Shown here in pieces: positions 1 to 10,595 of a stretch of DNA of 22,399 nucleotides. The notes under the pieces are model-generated. The model searched no databases and was not told the origin of the DNA. It saw only the letters and a program-made list of their open reading frames with translations. This stretch comes from Tritrichomonas musculus. Its lineage: Eukaryota > Parabasalia > Tritrichomonadida > Tritrichomonadidae. The position numbers and the translations under genes were made by a program. The stretch's first letter is position 1. The number at the start of each line of letters is the position of its first letter. The stretch spans positions 1 through 22,399 of the forward strand of contig JAPFFF010000455.1 of assembly GCA_039105265.1 (NCBI GenBank), written 5' to 3'.

Positions 1-394
1 AATATTATATTTCAAAATACTGATTTGCCACCAAATTCTTAATTAAATTCAATTAATAATACTCCAAAGTCAAAAAAGAAGAAAAAGTTTACATATTCAT
101 TTATATATATATACATATATATATATAGTTGTTCCTTTTTACATTTGATATTTTAATATTCATAATGTAATATTTTCAGAGAAAATTCAAGACTTGACAT
201 TTTTATTGTATGTAATAAGTAAAATGTTATTTTGCAATAAAACTACACACATGTATATTCATGTATTTAAAAAAAAAAATTAGGATAATTTATCATTAAT
301 AAGAATAAAAAAAATAAAAATATAATTGTTACAATTCTTTATTTCCAAAATAAAAATCAAATAAAAATTATAAAAAAAAAAAAAAAAAAATAGA
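1..394. other. AT-rich spacer downstream of the AK9-like gene
   Basis: No gene is visible. The stretch holds a TA-dinucleotide microsatellite (102-127) and homopolymer A runs, the longest ending near 390 just before the stop codon of the minus-strand gene. It is the 3' flank of that gene. No polyadenylation motif stands out. Confidence 0.6.
102..127. repeat. TA microsatellite
   Basis: An almost pure run of alternating T and A, interrupted once by a C. It is simple sequence, as expected in AT-rich intergenic DNA. Confidence 0.8.
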
Positions 395-3300
395 TTAGGT
401 CTTGTGAATCGTATCATTCCATAATTTGCACAAACGTTCATGTTCAGCCTCGTCACGCATTTCGATTGGAGTTTCGAGTGAAGCCTTTAAAGTATCGGCC
501 AAACTTACGAGTTCATTCATTTTCTCCATTTGAGATTCGAATCTCTGGTGAAGCAGATCACCGATATCTTTCGAATGTGCTCTAATATACGTCGCTATAT
601 ACTCATTCATAGACTGTATTAAAGGTTTGCCGGGAATTTTAGGTCTTCTTTTCACCAGCTCCACTATGCATTCAGTTACGACATCTCCGACGCTTTGTTC
701 GAGGAAGGCGACTGTTGGCATCATTGACACCTGCGACATTGTTGGAGGAGGCGGGACAGGTCTATGAGCCGGTAATTCGACAGACAAGTAACGTTCAGTA
801 TTTTTACAAAATTCAGTTCTATGATCTTCAGTTATGAAATAAAAAGTTTTATCTTCATAAACGGCCGCCAATTTTTCTGTTCCTTTAACGAAATTGCCAC
901 CAGCCAAGTCGATTACATCGTAACCTTCAAGCACTGGTTGTTGAGGAGTTTTATCTTTAGAAGGAGAAGCCGATGAAGAAGGCTCTGCGAATTCGATCTT
1001 CCTTTCACACCATCTGTTAACAAAAGGAATTGGCGAAATAATGAAAGAGTCTCTGTATTCGCTTGTTACAGGATGATAAAATTTGCCTTGGTATTTAACG
1101 ATATTCTCCCAACTTTTGCTTTCACTTTGGACTGCAATTTCATCTGCAACAAAAGTGACAGGACAATAATGGCCAAATTCAGTAAGATTCGCTTCAACTT
1201 CATCCGGAGAAACATCTAAGGCGGAAACGCAATATGCTTTCTTTTCATCCATTGCAAGAAGGCTTTCCCAACGCTGCCTCATGTTGTAGTTTATTTTATT
1301 CGTGGCGTTGATATTCATCATCCAAACTGTTGGTTCGTCTGTAATTTGAAAAACATTATGGAAATTCTCGATCGAAAATTCAACCATCTTTTCATCCGCT
1401 TTTTCAGCTGCTACTAAATCTGAAGGCATGAAGCCATCTTCTCTCATCATTAAAAGTTCTTCTAATTTGGTCGGATAACCATCAAGTACATATCCTCGAA
1501 CTTGGCAGTCATGTCTCGATAAAACGGCGTGTAATGCCTTCCTAAATATTTCTGCATTAACAGCTTTGCCTGTCGCTAAGATTGTTCTGACTTTGGCGCC
1601 AAAATTGGTCGAATGTTTGGCTACTCGAGCAATTACATCACGTGGACGAATTAATAAGGCATTCAAGCTTGATGCTAATCGTGCTGCTAGTTCAGAATTC
1701 TTGCCGATAACTGAAACGCGTGGAACAAATGGAAAATGAGGAGGATGGAGTTGGAGAACATATGTTAATGGATCATCTTTAAATTTCTTTCGATGTCGGG
1801 CATTATCAAAGAAGAAAAGCCTTCCAAGAAAACTGCATCCGCATCTGCAATTAGATAATACAAGTTGGCCTGTTTCATGAAGACATACGGGACAATATCG
1901 GCCAAATTGTGATAGAAATGCTCGGCCTGATTTGAGAATGTCTTTGGCTGGCCCTGCTGGATCTTCTCCTTCTTCATCATCTTCTCCTCCACCGCCTCCA
2001 TCAATATCGAAGGCGCTTTCTGAGACAAACAAAGAACGACGAGTTGCCAATTCATGATTCAAAGCACTATTAACTTTTTTCATCGTTGTTGTAAATCGAC
2101 AATCTGTATTGATAATGATGGGCTCTTTACCAATTCCTTCTGCAACTGCATTCGCGAAATCTTGACCAATTGGGGCATCTTCTGCTTCTTCATTTTGAAT
2201 TTCTTCATCATCATTTAATCTGGCTCGATTTCGCATTAACACCCATTGATCTGTTTGTTCAAGATTTATAACAAAATCAGGTTTTAATCCAGCTTCAACC
2301 ATCATTGTGCCTCCTACTGCATTTTTGGGAGTACCTTCAATGATCCATCCATTCTTCTGATCATTTGTTTCACGTAATACTTTCTCTATAAATGGTTCCA
2401 TTGTCTTACGTGATACTTCTTCTGGATCTGGTTCTTCTTCTTCTTCATTTACTGGGACAAATTTGGGATTCATTGGTAATTCATAAACAGGTGACCCATG
2501 AATTCTACTTATTTCTTGCGCAATTGAGGTTTTACCACTTCCTCGTGTTCCAATAATTAAAACTCGCGGTGGTGGAACTATTGGCATTGCATCTATAAAA
2601 GCAAGAGGAGCGTTTCTAAATCTTTCTTGACAATTATCATCAGCAAATGCAAACAAAGCTCCATCAAAACATAATGTTAGTTCTTCATTACTTTGAAGAA
2701 GTTGTTTGTCTTTTAATGTAACTGGACAATATTTGCCAAGATATCCAAAATGCGGCTCTTCTCCATCTGGTGGATCTGAACAACGAGGAAGAAGAGAGCA
2801 AACTTGATAACAGCAGCACCAAAAGACTTCATCTATTGAATTTGAAGCATCTACAAATTGAACAGTTAAATTATATTCTTTTAAGGCTTCAACGAATTCA
2901 TTTGTAGATTCATTATATTTCTCAACTTTAGAAACAATTTTATCTACTAAAAATTCAGCTGCTGATGGTTCAACATCTTGTCCAATTAACTTTGATTGAA
3001 GCCTCTTTTGAATCATTTCTTTATCTGCTGTCATCTTAAGGATAATAATAACATTTGGTGCAAGTGTCTCGTTTTGTTGGAAAACTTTAAACTGATTAGC
3101 ATCAAGTGATGGTGCAATTGAAATATAACCGTTCTCGTAGATTGGTGGAGGAATAATTCGTTGTTTTTTCTCTTTCTTTTTCTTGTCACCTTTCTTCTTC
3201 CTTCTTCTTTTGGATTTTTTAATTTCACCATCTTCTCCAATCTCTTCTTCTTCATTGTTGGCATCGCCTTCATTGTTGCCTTCTTCTTCATTTCCTTCAA

Positions 3301-5224
3301 CATCTTCCTCTTCCTCTTCAATTTGTGTTTCATCTGGATTTTTCTGATCATCTTCGCCGGCTTCTTTTTCTTTATTTTCTTCTTCTTCTGTTGGTTGGTC
3401 TTGATTTTGTTCTCCTGCTTCTGTCGATGTGTTTTCGGAAGTTTCTCCCTCATTTTCACCTTCTTCACCAGTTTTCTCTTCTCCTTTCTCTTCTTCTTCT
3501 TCATTAGGTTTCAATGGAATTCGTGCTTCTGTTTCTTCAAGTAATGTCTTGAAGTCTACTGCTTCAATGTCAAAGAATTCTGATAATTTCTGCATCATCG
3601 TTTTCTTGCCTGAAACAGTGTCTCCTACTAATATTACTCTTTGATGATATGTGTGATATACGTCTTTTAGATATAAACGTGGATCTGCAGCAAATTTGTC
3701 CAAATTTTCTTTATTTTGGAAAAGAAATGTAAAACCATAAAATTTGAGAGTATTTTCTTGTACACCTTTAACTGCTTGTTTTTCATCTACTAAAGAAACT
3801 ACATCAAACTCGCCTATTGGTGAAAAATTGGCTTCTTCTGTTTGATCTTCTTCTTCATTCTTAACTATAGGTGATGGATAAGCGCAAGGAACCAAACATG
3901 AGGTTTTATCGCATACTATATTTGACATTTCTTTCAATGATTGAGTAGCATCTATAATTATTCGTTTGGTAAAATTCTGAAAATGAAATTCGCTTTTCTC
4001 GTTTTCGTATTCTTCGCATCGTTTGGTTATTTGTGGTTCTGATTCTTCGGGTAATGTTAAAACTCTTTTGGCACCTTCATCTTCTTCTTCAAGATGTTGA
4101 GCCTCATCACCTCTTTCTTCTGGAGTTTCATATGAAGGAGGTGTAATTAATTGGATTGTCTCATCTATCTCCTCTTCTTCACCATCTTCATCCTCAGGGG
4201 GTTCTTCCTTCTTTTCTTCCTCTTCTTCCTCAGCAACATCTCCAAGCTCTCGACCAACAAATGTACGTCGTTTTAATCTCTGTATAAATTCTACGGATGT
4301 TTCCGGTAAAGTTGTAATAATTCTTTCGTCTTCTGGATCAAATTTTCTTGTTAATGAGATTGAAACAAGATCATCACGATTTGCATTGAGTTCGATAAGG
4401 AAACATCGTTGTTCATATTCTGAAAAGTTTGGAAATAGAGTTGAAACATCAAAATTATTTTTATGGAATGAAGCTGGTAAAATCCATCCTCGATACATAG
4501 CTGCGGGATGATTAGCGCATTCGATAATTAATTGTTTTGAATCTTCATATTTAAGTGCTGCACCTTTAAGAAGCTTTTTGCGTGCTTCTTCAACAGACTC
4601 TGGTCTAAACGGCCATTTAATCAAAGTTGGAATATCGAGTAAAAGAGCACCCGTAGCTTCCGATAAAATCCTTTCGAATAATTTGGTTCTTTGCGTATTA
4701 ACACCAAGTATTACAAAACATGGGCGAACATCGGATGCAGCATTAACAAGAGCTGACCAATATCTAAGTGGTAATTTATATGGTGGGCGCGCAAGAGCAA
4801 TATCTGTTGATGGATCGATAACATTTGGATTAAGAAAATTAAGAATTTCGAAAAATTGATCTACGTAAGGTTGAATTTTTGGTGTATTGAGTTTTAATGC
4901 GCAATATTTAAATAAGCAATTGAAAAAATTAGAAAATGAAATACCGACTTTTAAGTGTAAAGCTGTATCAGCGCCAACGTTTTGTGTTATTAAATTTTCA
5001 GGTGCCTCTGGAAAAAGATGTGCCAAAATGCGTGACATTAAAGATTTATATGAATCTATTTTTGCATTGGATGAGTTTGGAATTCGATCTAAAAAGCGAA
5101 AGATATCACGTCCATATGCGCGAAGATGAACGTTTGCAATGTACTTTTGAGGGTTCAATGGTTCTGCTGGTGGGCGATAATCTTCACCACGGGCAATAAT
5201 GCCGAGCTGTTTTCGGCAAATCAT
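395..5224 (-). CDS. Adenylate kinase 9-like multidomain nucleotide kinase with YHS-like modules
   Basis: A 1609-residue protein with repeated adenylate-kinase-type P-loop domains. A degenerate one lies near residue 170 (GVNTQRT). Others lie near 531 (GDTVSGKKT), near 893 (GTRGSGKTS, the only canonical Walker A) and near 1172 (GKNSELAAR, no P-loop lysine). Between them are Cys-containing YHS-like modules starting YCPV near 830, 1111 and 1351, plus a related segment near 500-520. This alternation matches the AK9 family, which interconverts nucleoside mono-, di- and triphosphates and is often linked to cilia and flagella. Glu-rich low-complexity linkers lie at about 325-390 and 565-665, followed by a Lys/Arg cluster near 670-690. 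The first Met at the 5' end was chosen because no earlier in-frame ATG was seen. Only the domain near 893 looks fully catalytic, so the others may be structural. Axonemal location is inference. Confidence 0.85.
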   Translation of the reverse strand: MICRKQLGIIARGEDYRPPAEPLNPQKYIANVHLRAYGRDIFRFLDRIPNSSNAKIDSYKSLMSRILAHLFPEAPENLITQNVGADTALHLKVGISFSNFFNCLFKYCALKLNTPKIQPYVDQFFEILNFLNPNVIDPSTDIALARPPYKLPLRYWSALVNAASDVRPCFVILGVNTQRTKLFERILSEATGALLLDIPTLIKWPFRPESVEEARKKLLKGAALKYEDSKQLIIECANHPAAMYRGWILPASFHKNNFDVSTLFPNFSEYEQRCFLIELNANRDDLVSISLTRKFDPEDERIITTLPETSVEFIQRLKRRTFVGRELGDVAEEEEEEKKEEPPEDEDGEEEEIDETIQLITPPSYETPEERGDEAQHLEEEDEGAKRVLTLPEESEPQITKRCEEYENEKSEFHFQNFTKRIIIDATQSLKEMSNIVCDKTSCLVPCAYPSPIVKNEEEDQTEEANFSPIGEFDVVSLVDEKQAVKGVQENTLKFYGFTFLFQNKENLDKFAADPRLYLKDVYHTYHQRVILVGDTVSGKKTMMQKLSEFFDIEAVDFKTLLEETEARIPLKPNEEEEEKGEEKTGEEGENEGETSENTSTEAGEQNQDQPTEEEENKEKEAGEDDQKNPDETQIEEEEEDVEGNEEEGNNEGDANNEEEEIGEDGEIKKSKRRRKKKGDKKKKEKKQRIIPPPIYENGYISIAPSLDANQFKVFQQNETLAPNVIIILKMTADKEMIQKRLQSKLIGQDVEPSAAEFLVDKIVSKVEKYNESTNEFVEALKEYNLTVQFVDASNSIDEVFWCCCYQVCSLLPRCSDPPDGEEPHFGYLGKYCPVTLKDKQLLQSNEELTLCFDGALFAFADDNCQERFRNAPLAFIDAMPIVPPPRVLIIGTRGSGKTSIAQEISRIHGSPVYELPMNPKFVPVNEEEEEPDPEEVSRKTMEPFIEKVLRETNDQKNGWIIEGTPKNAVGGTMMVEAGLKPDFVINLEQTDQWVLMRNRARLNDDEEIQNEEAEDAPIGQDFANAVAEGIGKEPIIINTDCRFTTTMKKVNSALNHELATRRSLFVSESAFDIDGGGGGEDDEEGEDPAGPAKDILKSGRAFLSQFGRYCPVCLHETGQLVLSNCRCGCSFLGRLFFFDNARHRKKFKDDPLTYVLQLHPPHFPFVPRVSVIGKNSELAARLASSLNALLIRPRDVIARVAKHSTNFGAKVRTILATGKAVNAEIFRKALHAVLSRHDCQVRGYVLDGYPTKLEELLMMREDGFMPSDLVAAEKADEKMVEFSIENFHNVFQITDEPTVWMMNINATNKINYNMRQRWESLLAMDEKKAYCVSALDVSPDEVEANLTEFGHYCPVTFVADEIAVQSESKSWENIVKYQGKFYHPVTSEYRDSFIISPIPFVNRWCERKIEFAEPSSSASPSKDKTPQQPVLEGYDVIDLAGGNFVKGTEKLAAVYEDKTFYFITEDHRTEFCKNTERYLSVELPAHRPVPPPPTMSQVSMMPTVAFLEQSVGDVVTECIVELVKRRPKIPGKPLIQSMNEYIATYIRAHSKDIGDLLHQRFESQMEKMNELVSLADTLKASLETPIEMRDEAEHERLCKLWNDTIHKT

Positions 5225-7096
5225 TTAGATTTAATCACTAAGTATTAAAAAAACGGTTTTAAATTTCCTAACGTATTTTTAATTTCTCAATAGAATAGAA
5301 AATACGTTGAAATAATGCATTAACTTTTTGAATTTGTAAAATAAATACAAAATGAAACTATACATATATAGCCAGCAATGCTTAAGAAAACTGTTTTCAA
5401 CTAAAACTGTTGATTTAACTGATTTAAAAAATTCGATAATTGATTAAGTTTTTGTTTCTATATTTTCAATTTATTCATTATTAATATCATTTTTCAAACG
5501 CTTTTAATTTCATATTTGAACTATTCTAAAACGATTTGTTCTAATTAAAGAAAATGATATTTGATAACATTATTATTTCAAATTTTTGATATTTTAGAGG
5601 TGAGGCTTGAAAATTTTTAGTATTTTTTAATAATATTAATACATATTATTTTATTCCAGAATTAAATGCTATTTATGATAATTTCACTAATATTTTTTTT
5701 CAGATTTTTAGCTATAAATCTATTTTTAAAATTGAATTGCTTATATATTATTATAATTTCAATTTTATCTTAATAAAAAAATTATATTTACTCAAAATAA
5801 TAAATAATTTAATTATCAATATTTAATATATAGATGTGAATATAATATTAAAATCTTCGACTAAGAATTATAAATCAAATAATGATTTTTTGTGATTTAA
5901 CTAACTATCATCATATTATAAGCATGATTCTTTTGGTAAATTATTGATAAATATTAAAATAAATACTTATTGTGATGGTGATACCAAAATAAAGACAAAT
6001 AAAATTATTTGATTATTTGTGAAGTTTACATCATTAACGCATATAGAATTATATTCAATATTAAACCTCAATCCTAGCTAAAATTGTAAAAAAAAAATTT
6101 AAAAATATTTTGATATGTTTGCCAGCACCAGAAAAGTTAAGAGATAAACCATAGTTATCCCTTTGGTCTTTATATCTATAAGTTGTTTCATAATCATTTC
6201 AATGAAATAATAAAACTTTTATCATTCCAGTCATTGAACTAATTCAAAAGTGCATTTATGATTTTCTTTAATGTGATAAAATTCATTTGAATTTTTAAAC
6301 AGTAACGTGTATTCGATAGACCTGGAGGACTAAATTTTATTATTTTTCATACAATTTTATAATTTTATTAAATATTTGATGCTAGATTATATAAATATTA
6401 TTATTTTATATTATAAATTTTGTTAAATATTATTAGCTTTACTTTTTGATTTGGAAATATTTGTAAAATAGTGAAAAATAATATATTTCTTGTAAAAACG
6501 ATCAAACTATAGTCAATTGAGAGCACGTTATTGATATAAAGTTGGATTCAAAATGAAAAAAACATTTTTTTAATGTTTCTCTGAAAATCTTGTATTCTAC
6601 TTGGGACTTATTGACCTTTAAAATGAGTAATTTTGACCTTTACGCATAGAAAAAAGCAAAACCTTTTGTGAAGAGCACTCAATTTTTGAAGAGTTTTGAA
6701 AATGAAGAATTTCGTTAAATTCTATATTTTTACTCTTAAATTGTAATCGATTAAATGCATATTTCTATGTTTTAATTATAGAATATAAATTATGGTCTAT
6801 TCATGTAATATTACTATTTAAATTCTTAGTTTTATTAAGATATTTTTTAATTAAAAAGATTGAATTGAAAAAAGGCAACAAAGAAAAAAAAATATAATTT
6901 TCTGTTTATCATTTTTGTTGTAATAAAAAACTAAAGATTTTAAAGAATGTTGATATTATTATTAATGCATTTTGAATAAAAAATATGATTAACTATTGAA
7001 AACTTAATCCAATAAAAATAAAATCAAAATTATCATTAAGATATCTGGGCAAAAATAATTTCAGAGAAATCGTTAAGGTTTTTATTTTTTTGAAAA
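5225..7096. other. Long AT-rich intergenic region between divergent genes
   Basis: This stretch of about 1.9 kb lies between the 5' ends of the AK9-like gene (-) and the ankyrin/coiled-coil gene (+), so it must hold both promoters. Reading both strands I see no convincing gene, tRNA or paired terminal repeats. Slightly GC-richer patches sit at about 6118-6175 and 6310-6335 and could be remnants of old insertions, but nothing identifies them. Confidence 0.5.
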
Positions 7097-10000
7097 ATGG
7101 GCTGTAATGCTTCAATTACAAACGATACAATTCAACAAATAACAAATCAACAGATCCAACAAATAAAAGATGAAACGATATCGCCACTTTCTTTTCAATT
7201 TTTCTTAAATAACTTTTATTTTGTTTCCAGATATGAAAAATTTTACACCGATTTGCCGCTAAACAAGCAACTTTTCGTATTAGAAAAAGTTGGACCATTA
7301 ACCAAAGAAGAATGTTCAGTTGTTGTTGAAAATTATTGCAAAAATGCAGAATCAGAAGAAGGATTAGCATCATCTCTTCAGCAAATATCGCGAAAAATGA
7401 TATGTCAGACACGTGTCCAAGGTAGCGATGAAGACGTTTTCATTCCTGTTGGTCTTGATCAAAAATTATGGAAATCAATAATGCAAAAAAGATATGAAAC
7501 GAAATATGGCAACTTCAAAATGAACAAATCTTTTGTTGATTGGTCCGACAACGAAATAACAAAAGACAGAGATATTTTTCTTGGTGAAATGCAGACACAA
7601 TTACAAAAAGTTGATCATACAAAAGATCTATCGTTATTGATTCAAAATAATACAATTGACACTCTTTGGACGAAGAACATAAATCAAGAAGAAAATCCAG
7701 AAATCAAGAAAAATGTATCAAAGCCATTTTTCTGGGAAATGAACATTCATGATGCCGCTTTCAAAGGGAAGAAATCAAGCGTTGAATACAATCTTTCTCT
7801 TATTCCGCAAATGCTGAATCTTCCTGATTACAAAGACAACACTCCTGTGCACTATGCAGCAATGGGAAATCAAAAAAGCATGCTTATTTACTTAAAAGAT
7901 ATCGGTGCTGATTTTACATTGCTGAATTCAGATGGCCTGTTGCCAATACATCTTATTTCTAATAAATCCGTCATTACAACAATGAAAGATCTTGGCTTAG
8001 ACATAAATGAAAGAAATGCTGCAGGCGAATCTCTTCTAGATATAAAAACGCGTTTTTTTGATAAATCGATGATTAAATCAATGCTTGCTTTAGGAATCAA
8101 TATTCTCGAGCCAAATCCAAAGGGAGCTTTTTGGATACAGACAGCCTTGCATAAAGAATATTATGCAGGTGCAATGAAAGAAGAAAAATTTGTCAATTTC
8201 GTTCGCAAACAGCTCATTAGTAATAAAAATGCTCCATGGAATGATGACCCAATTTACCAAGAAATAATTGCACGTAAAGATAGAACTCATGTAAAGGAAG
8301 ATCAAGAAGATCTTCATTTATCAGTGCTAGCGCAAGATATTCCAAGAATAAACGTTCTCTTAGCATTAGGAACAAAAGCAGATGAGGTTCTTGAAACAGG
8401 CAGCACGAATCTTTATATTTGTGCTAAAAAAGGATTAACTGAATCTGCACGCGTTTTATCACAAAATTATTGCAATACAAACTTTACTAATTCACAGCAT
8501 GAGAACACATTTTGGGTGGCTGCAATTAATGAGCATTTTGATACAGCTTTAGTTCTTCGTGATAATGGAGCAGACATGAACATGGTTGATGTGAACAATG
8601 AAACAATATTGCACAACGTTTATAGACGTAAAATTACAAATATTTTTAATTTCTTGCTGGAAGCAGGAGCAAGTCCAAATGTCAAAAATGGGAAATGTCA
8701 AACTGTCACATTCATAGCATTCCTCAACAGAGATGATGAAATTGCTGAAATGCTTCAAGATAAATACAAAGGTGACATAAATGCACAAGATCACAAATTT
8801 AATTCATTGGTTCATTTGGCCTTCATTCAAAAAGATTTCCAGCGAATTGAATACTTGTCCAAACGTCATATAAACATGGATCTTAAGAACAATAAAGGTC
8901 ATTCTATCTTGATGATGGCTTTCTTTGATGAAGTAAATTTTCAAACATGGGACTTCCTCCTTGAAATGGGCTCGAATATTAGCACAACTGACTATCAAAA
9001 CAACTCAATGCTTCATCATCTCTTCTTCATGAAAGAGGCACGTGAAGATGTCTTCAGGTATTTAATGAATAAGCAAATTGATTATGACATTGAAAACAAT
9101 CATGGCCAATTTGCAATCTCAATTGCAATCGAAATGTCTCATGATAAATTTGGCTTTGAATTGCTTGATTTGAATTGTAAAATTCTAGATCAAAAAAGTA
9201 TTCACGAGCCTATTGTTGAAGCTCTTAAAAGAGGAAGTCAGCAATGGTTTGAAGCACTTGTTGATCATGGTGCTGATGGAATGAATGAGAAAGTTGGTGT
9301 CATTTCGAGATACATTAATTCTGGCTTTTTCGATTACAAAGTATTTAAAAAGATTCCTCGAATGAACATCTTCTTAGAAGCACCTCTTCAAATGGCAATA
9401 TATAAGCAATTTGAGCAGTGTGCTGATGATCTTTGGAACATGGCAAATACAAATTCACTTAAAGTAAAAATAGCAAACAATATAGATGCTTATGGAAGAG
9501 TTCTTATTTCTGCAGCAATCATCATGAAGAATGAAAGATTTGTCGATTTGTTACTGAATGATAAATATGATTGTGAAACGCCAGACAATGATGGAAGAAC
9601 GCCATTCATTCATGCTTGTATGGTTGATGTCCTCAAATGGATGGGAAAACTATTCTTAATAATTCCATTATCAAATGCAAATATGAAAGATAACGACAAT
9701 TGTTCAGCCTTGACTTATGCTGCCAACAATAAAAGAAGAGAGTTTTGTGATCACCTTTTCATTAAGGGAATTGATATCTATAACATAAAAACTGATTATA
9801 ACGGAATCATTGGTCATTATAGAGATTTAATGGAAAGATATAATAAAGCAAAAAATGAAGCTTATGAAAATTACAACGATGCAAAAAGTGCTCTTTATGA
9901 AGTTGAAAGAGATGTTGAAGAAGTTGAAAGAAGAAGAAGAGAACTTCAAAGCCAAATAAGTAGTTTGAATAGTCAAATTAGAAGTTTTAATAACAATGAA

Positions 10001-10303
10001 TATTCGTCAAGATCAGAATATGATAGATTGCAATCTGAAATAAGAGATTGTGAAAGATCTGAAAGAAAATACATTGAATTTGCACAGAGAATTGAAAGAG
10101 ACTACATACATGCTAAGGATGTTTGTGATTATTATGAAAGATGTTATGACGCAATTATTTCTATGACAAGAAAAGATATTTTAAATGATATCGGACATAT
10201 TGAAAGCTTGGCTTGTCGTAGTAGAGAAATAGGAAAAAGAGAGTTCCATATTGATTGGGCTGCAATTGGTGCCCTAGCTTTAGGTGTCCTTTTATTTTTA
10301 TAA
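7097..10303 (+). CDS. Ankyrin-repeat / coiled-coil protein with acylation-type N-terminus and hydrophobic C-tail
   Basis: A 1068-residue protein. It begins MGCNAS, which fits the N-myristoylation pattern (Gly2, Ser6) with Cys3 placed for palmitoylation. Residues about 20-200 are a domain I do not recognise. From about 212 to 900 there are many diverged ankyrin repeats, seen as recurring NTPVHYAA, LLPIHL and TNLYICAKKG-like helices at roughly 33-residue spacing. Residues about 911-1025 are a charged heptad-rich coiled coil. The last 15 or so residues (AAIGALALGVLLFL) are hydrophobic and run to the stop, as in a tail anchor or a GPI signal. It differs from its two DUF3447 neighbours: it lacks the DUF3447 core, is longer and adds the coiled coil. 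It probably acts as a membrane-associated scaffold, with partners unknown. The stop is followed within a few bases by AATAAA, which may serve in 3' processing. Confidence 0.85.
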   Translation: MGCNASITNDTIQQITNQQIQQIKDETISPLSFQFFLNNFYFVSRYEKFYTDLPLNKQLFVLEKVGPLTKEECSVVVENYCKNAESEEGLASSLQQISRKMICQTRVQGSDEDVFIPVGLDQKLWKSIMQKRYETKYGNFKMNKSFVDWSDNEITKDRDIFLGEMQTQLQKVDHTKDLSLLIQNNTIDTLWTKNINQEENPEIKKNVSKPFFWEMNIHDAAFKGKKSSVEYNLSLIPQMLNLPDYKDNTPVHYAAMGNQKSMLIYLKDIGADFTLLNSDGLLPIHLISNKSVITTMKDLGLDINERNAAGESLLDIKTRFFDKSMIKSMLALGINILEPNPKGAFWIQTALHKEYYAGAMKEEKFVNFVRKQLISNKNAPWNDDPIYQEIIARKDRTHVKEDQEDLHLSVLAQDIPRINVLLALGTKADEVLETGSTNLYICAKKGLTESARVLSQNYCNTNFTNSQHENTFWVAAINEHFDTALVLRDNGADMNMVDVNNETILHNVYRRKITNIFNFLLEAGASPNVKNGKCQTVTFIAFLNRDDEIAEMLQDKYKGDINAQDHKFNSLVHLAFIQKDFQRIEYLSKRHINMDLKNNKGHSILMMAFFDEVNFQTWDFLLEMGSNISTTDYQNNSMLHHLFFMKEAREDVFRYLMNKQIDYDIENNHGQFAISIAIEMSHDKFGFELLDLNCKILDQKSIHEPIVEALKRGSQQWFEALVDHGADGMNEKVGVISRYINSGFFDYKVFKKIPRMNIFLEAPLQMAIYKQFEQCADDLWNMANTNSLKVKIANNIDAYGRVLISAAIIMKNERFVDLLLNDKYDCETPDNDGRTPFIHACMVDVLKWMGKLFLIIPLSNANMKDNDNCSALTYAANNKRREFCDHLFIKGIDIYNIKTDYNGIIGHYRDLMERYNKAKNEAYENYNDAKSALYEVERDVEEVERRRRELQSQISSLNSQIRSFNNNEYSSRSEYDRLQSEIRDCERSERKYIEFAQRIERDYIHAKDVCDYYERCYDAIISMTRKDILNDIGHIESLACRSREIGKREFHIDWAAIGALALGVLLFL

Positions 10304-10434
10304 CAATAAACAGAACTTTAAAAAAAAAAAAAATTAATGTTATTTTAGTTAAGCTTTTGATTATCTTTATAGAACAAAATATAATGAATATTTAATGCAT
10401 TTATGATCAACTTTTATTCTGTATTGACATTTGA
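10304..10434. other. Convergent 3' spacer
   Basis: A short AT-rich stretch with a 13-base A run, between the 3' ends of the plus-strand ankyrin/coiled-coil gene and the minus-strand DUF3447 gene. No gene is seen. Confidence 0.5.
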
Positions 10435-10595
10435 CTATATCTGTTTAACAATTGATATGCAGTCCGCGGTTAAAAAAAAAAATATAAAAATGAAACTCCA
10501 AAAGCATCTTTGATATTTTCATCAATAATTTTATTCTTTATCAAAAAATTATAAGCATTTATTGAATCTTTTGCTGCAGCTGCATGAAGGACATT
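10435..10595 (-). pseudogene. Displaced 3' ankyrin end of the minus-strand DUF3447 gene
   Basis: Read from 10595 downward, this frame gives NVLHAAAAKDSINAYNFLIK followed by NKIIDENIKDAFG. That is a plausible ankyrin repeat which would follow LHLRDQ of the upstream frame. It then enters a second poly-T-coded hydrophobic stretch and stops at 10435-10437. It is out of frame with the main reading frame because of a 59-base AT-rich insert (10596-10654). It is either a lost 3' exon or the remainder of a recently broken gene. Confidence 0.6.

Noticed and set aside
102-127. TA run as an origin or regulatory site
   Set aside because: Simple repeats of this kind are expected by chance and slippage in AT-rich DNA.
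3031-3644. Several overlapping open frames opposite and beside the Glu-rich part of the AK9-like gene (Lys-rich or Phe-rich)
   Set aside because: They are by-products of the GAA/GAG-rich coding strand read in other frames; composition is extreme low complexity.
6110-6340. Possible tRNA or other small RNA in the slightly GC-richer patches of the long spacer
   Set aside because: No cloverleaf, A/B boxes or paired stems could be drawn.
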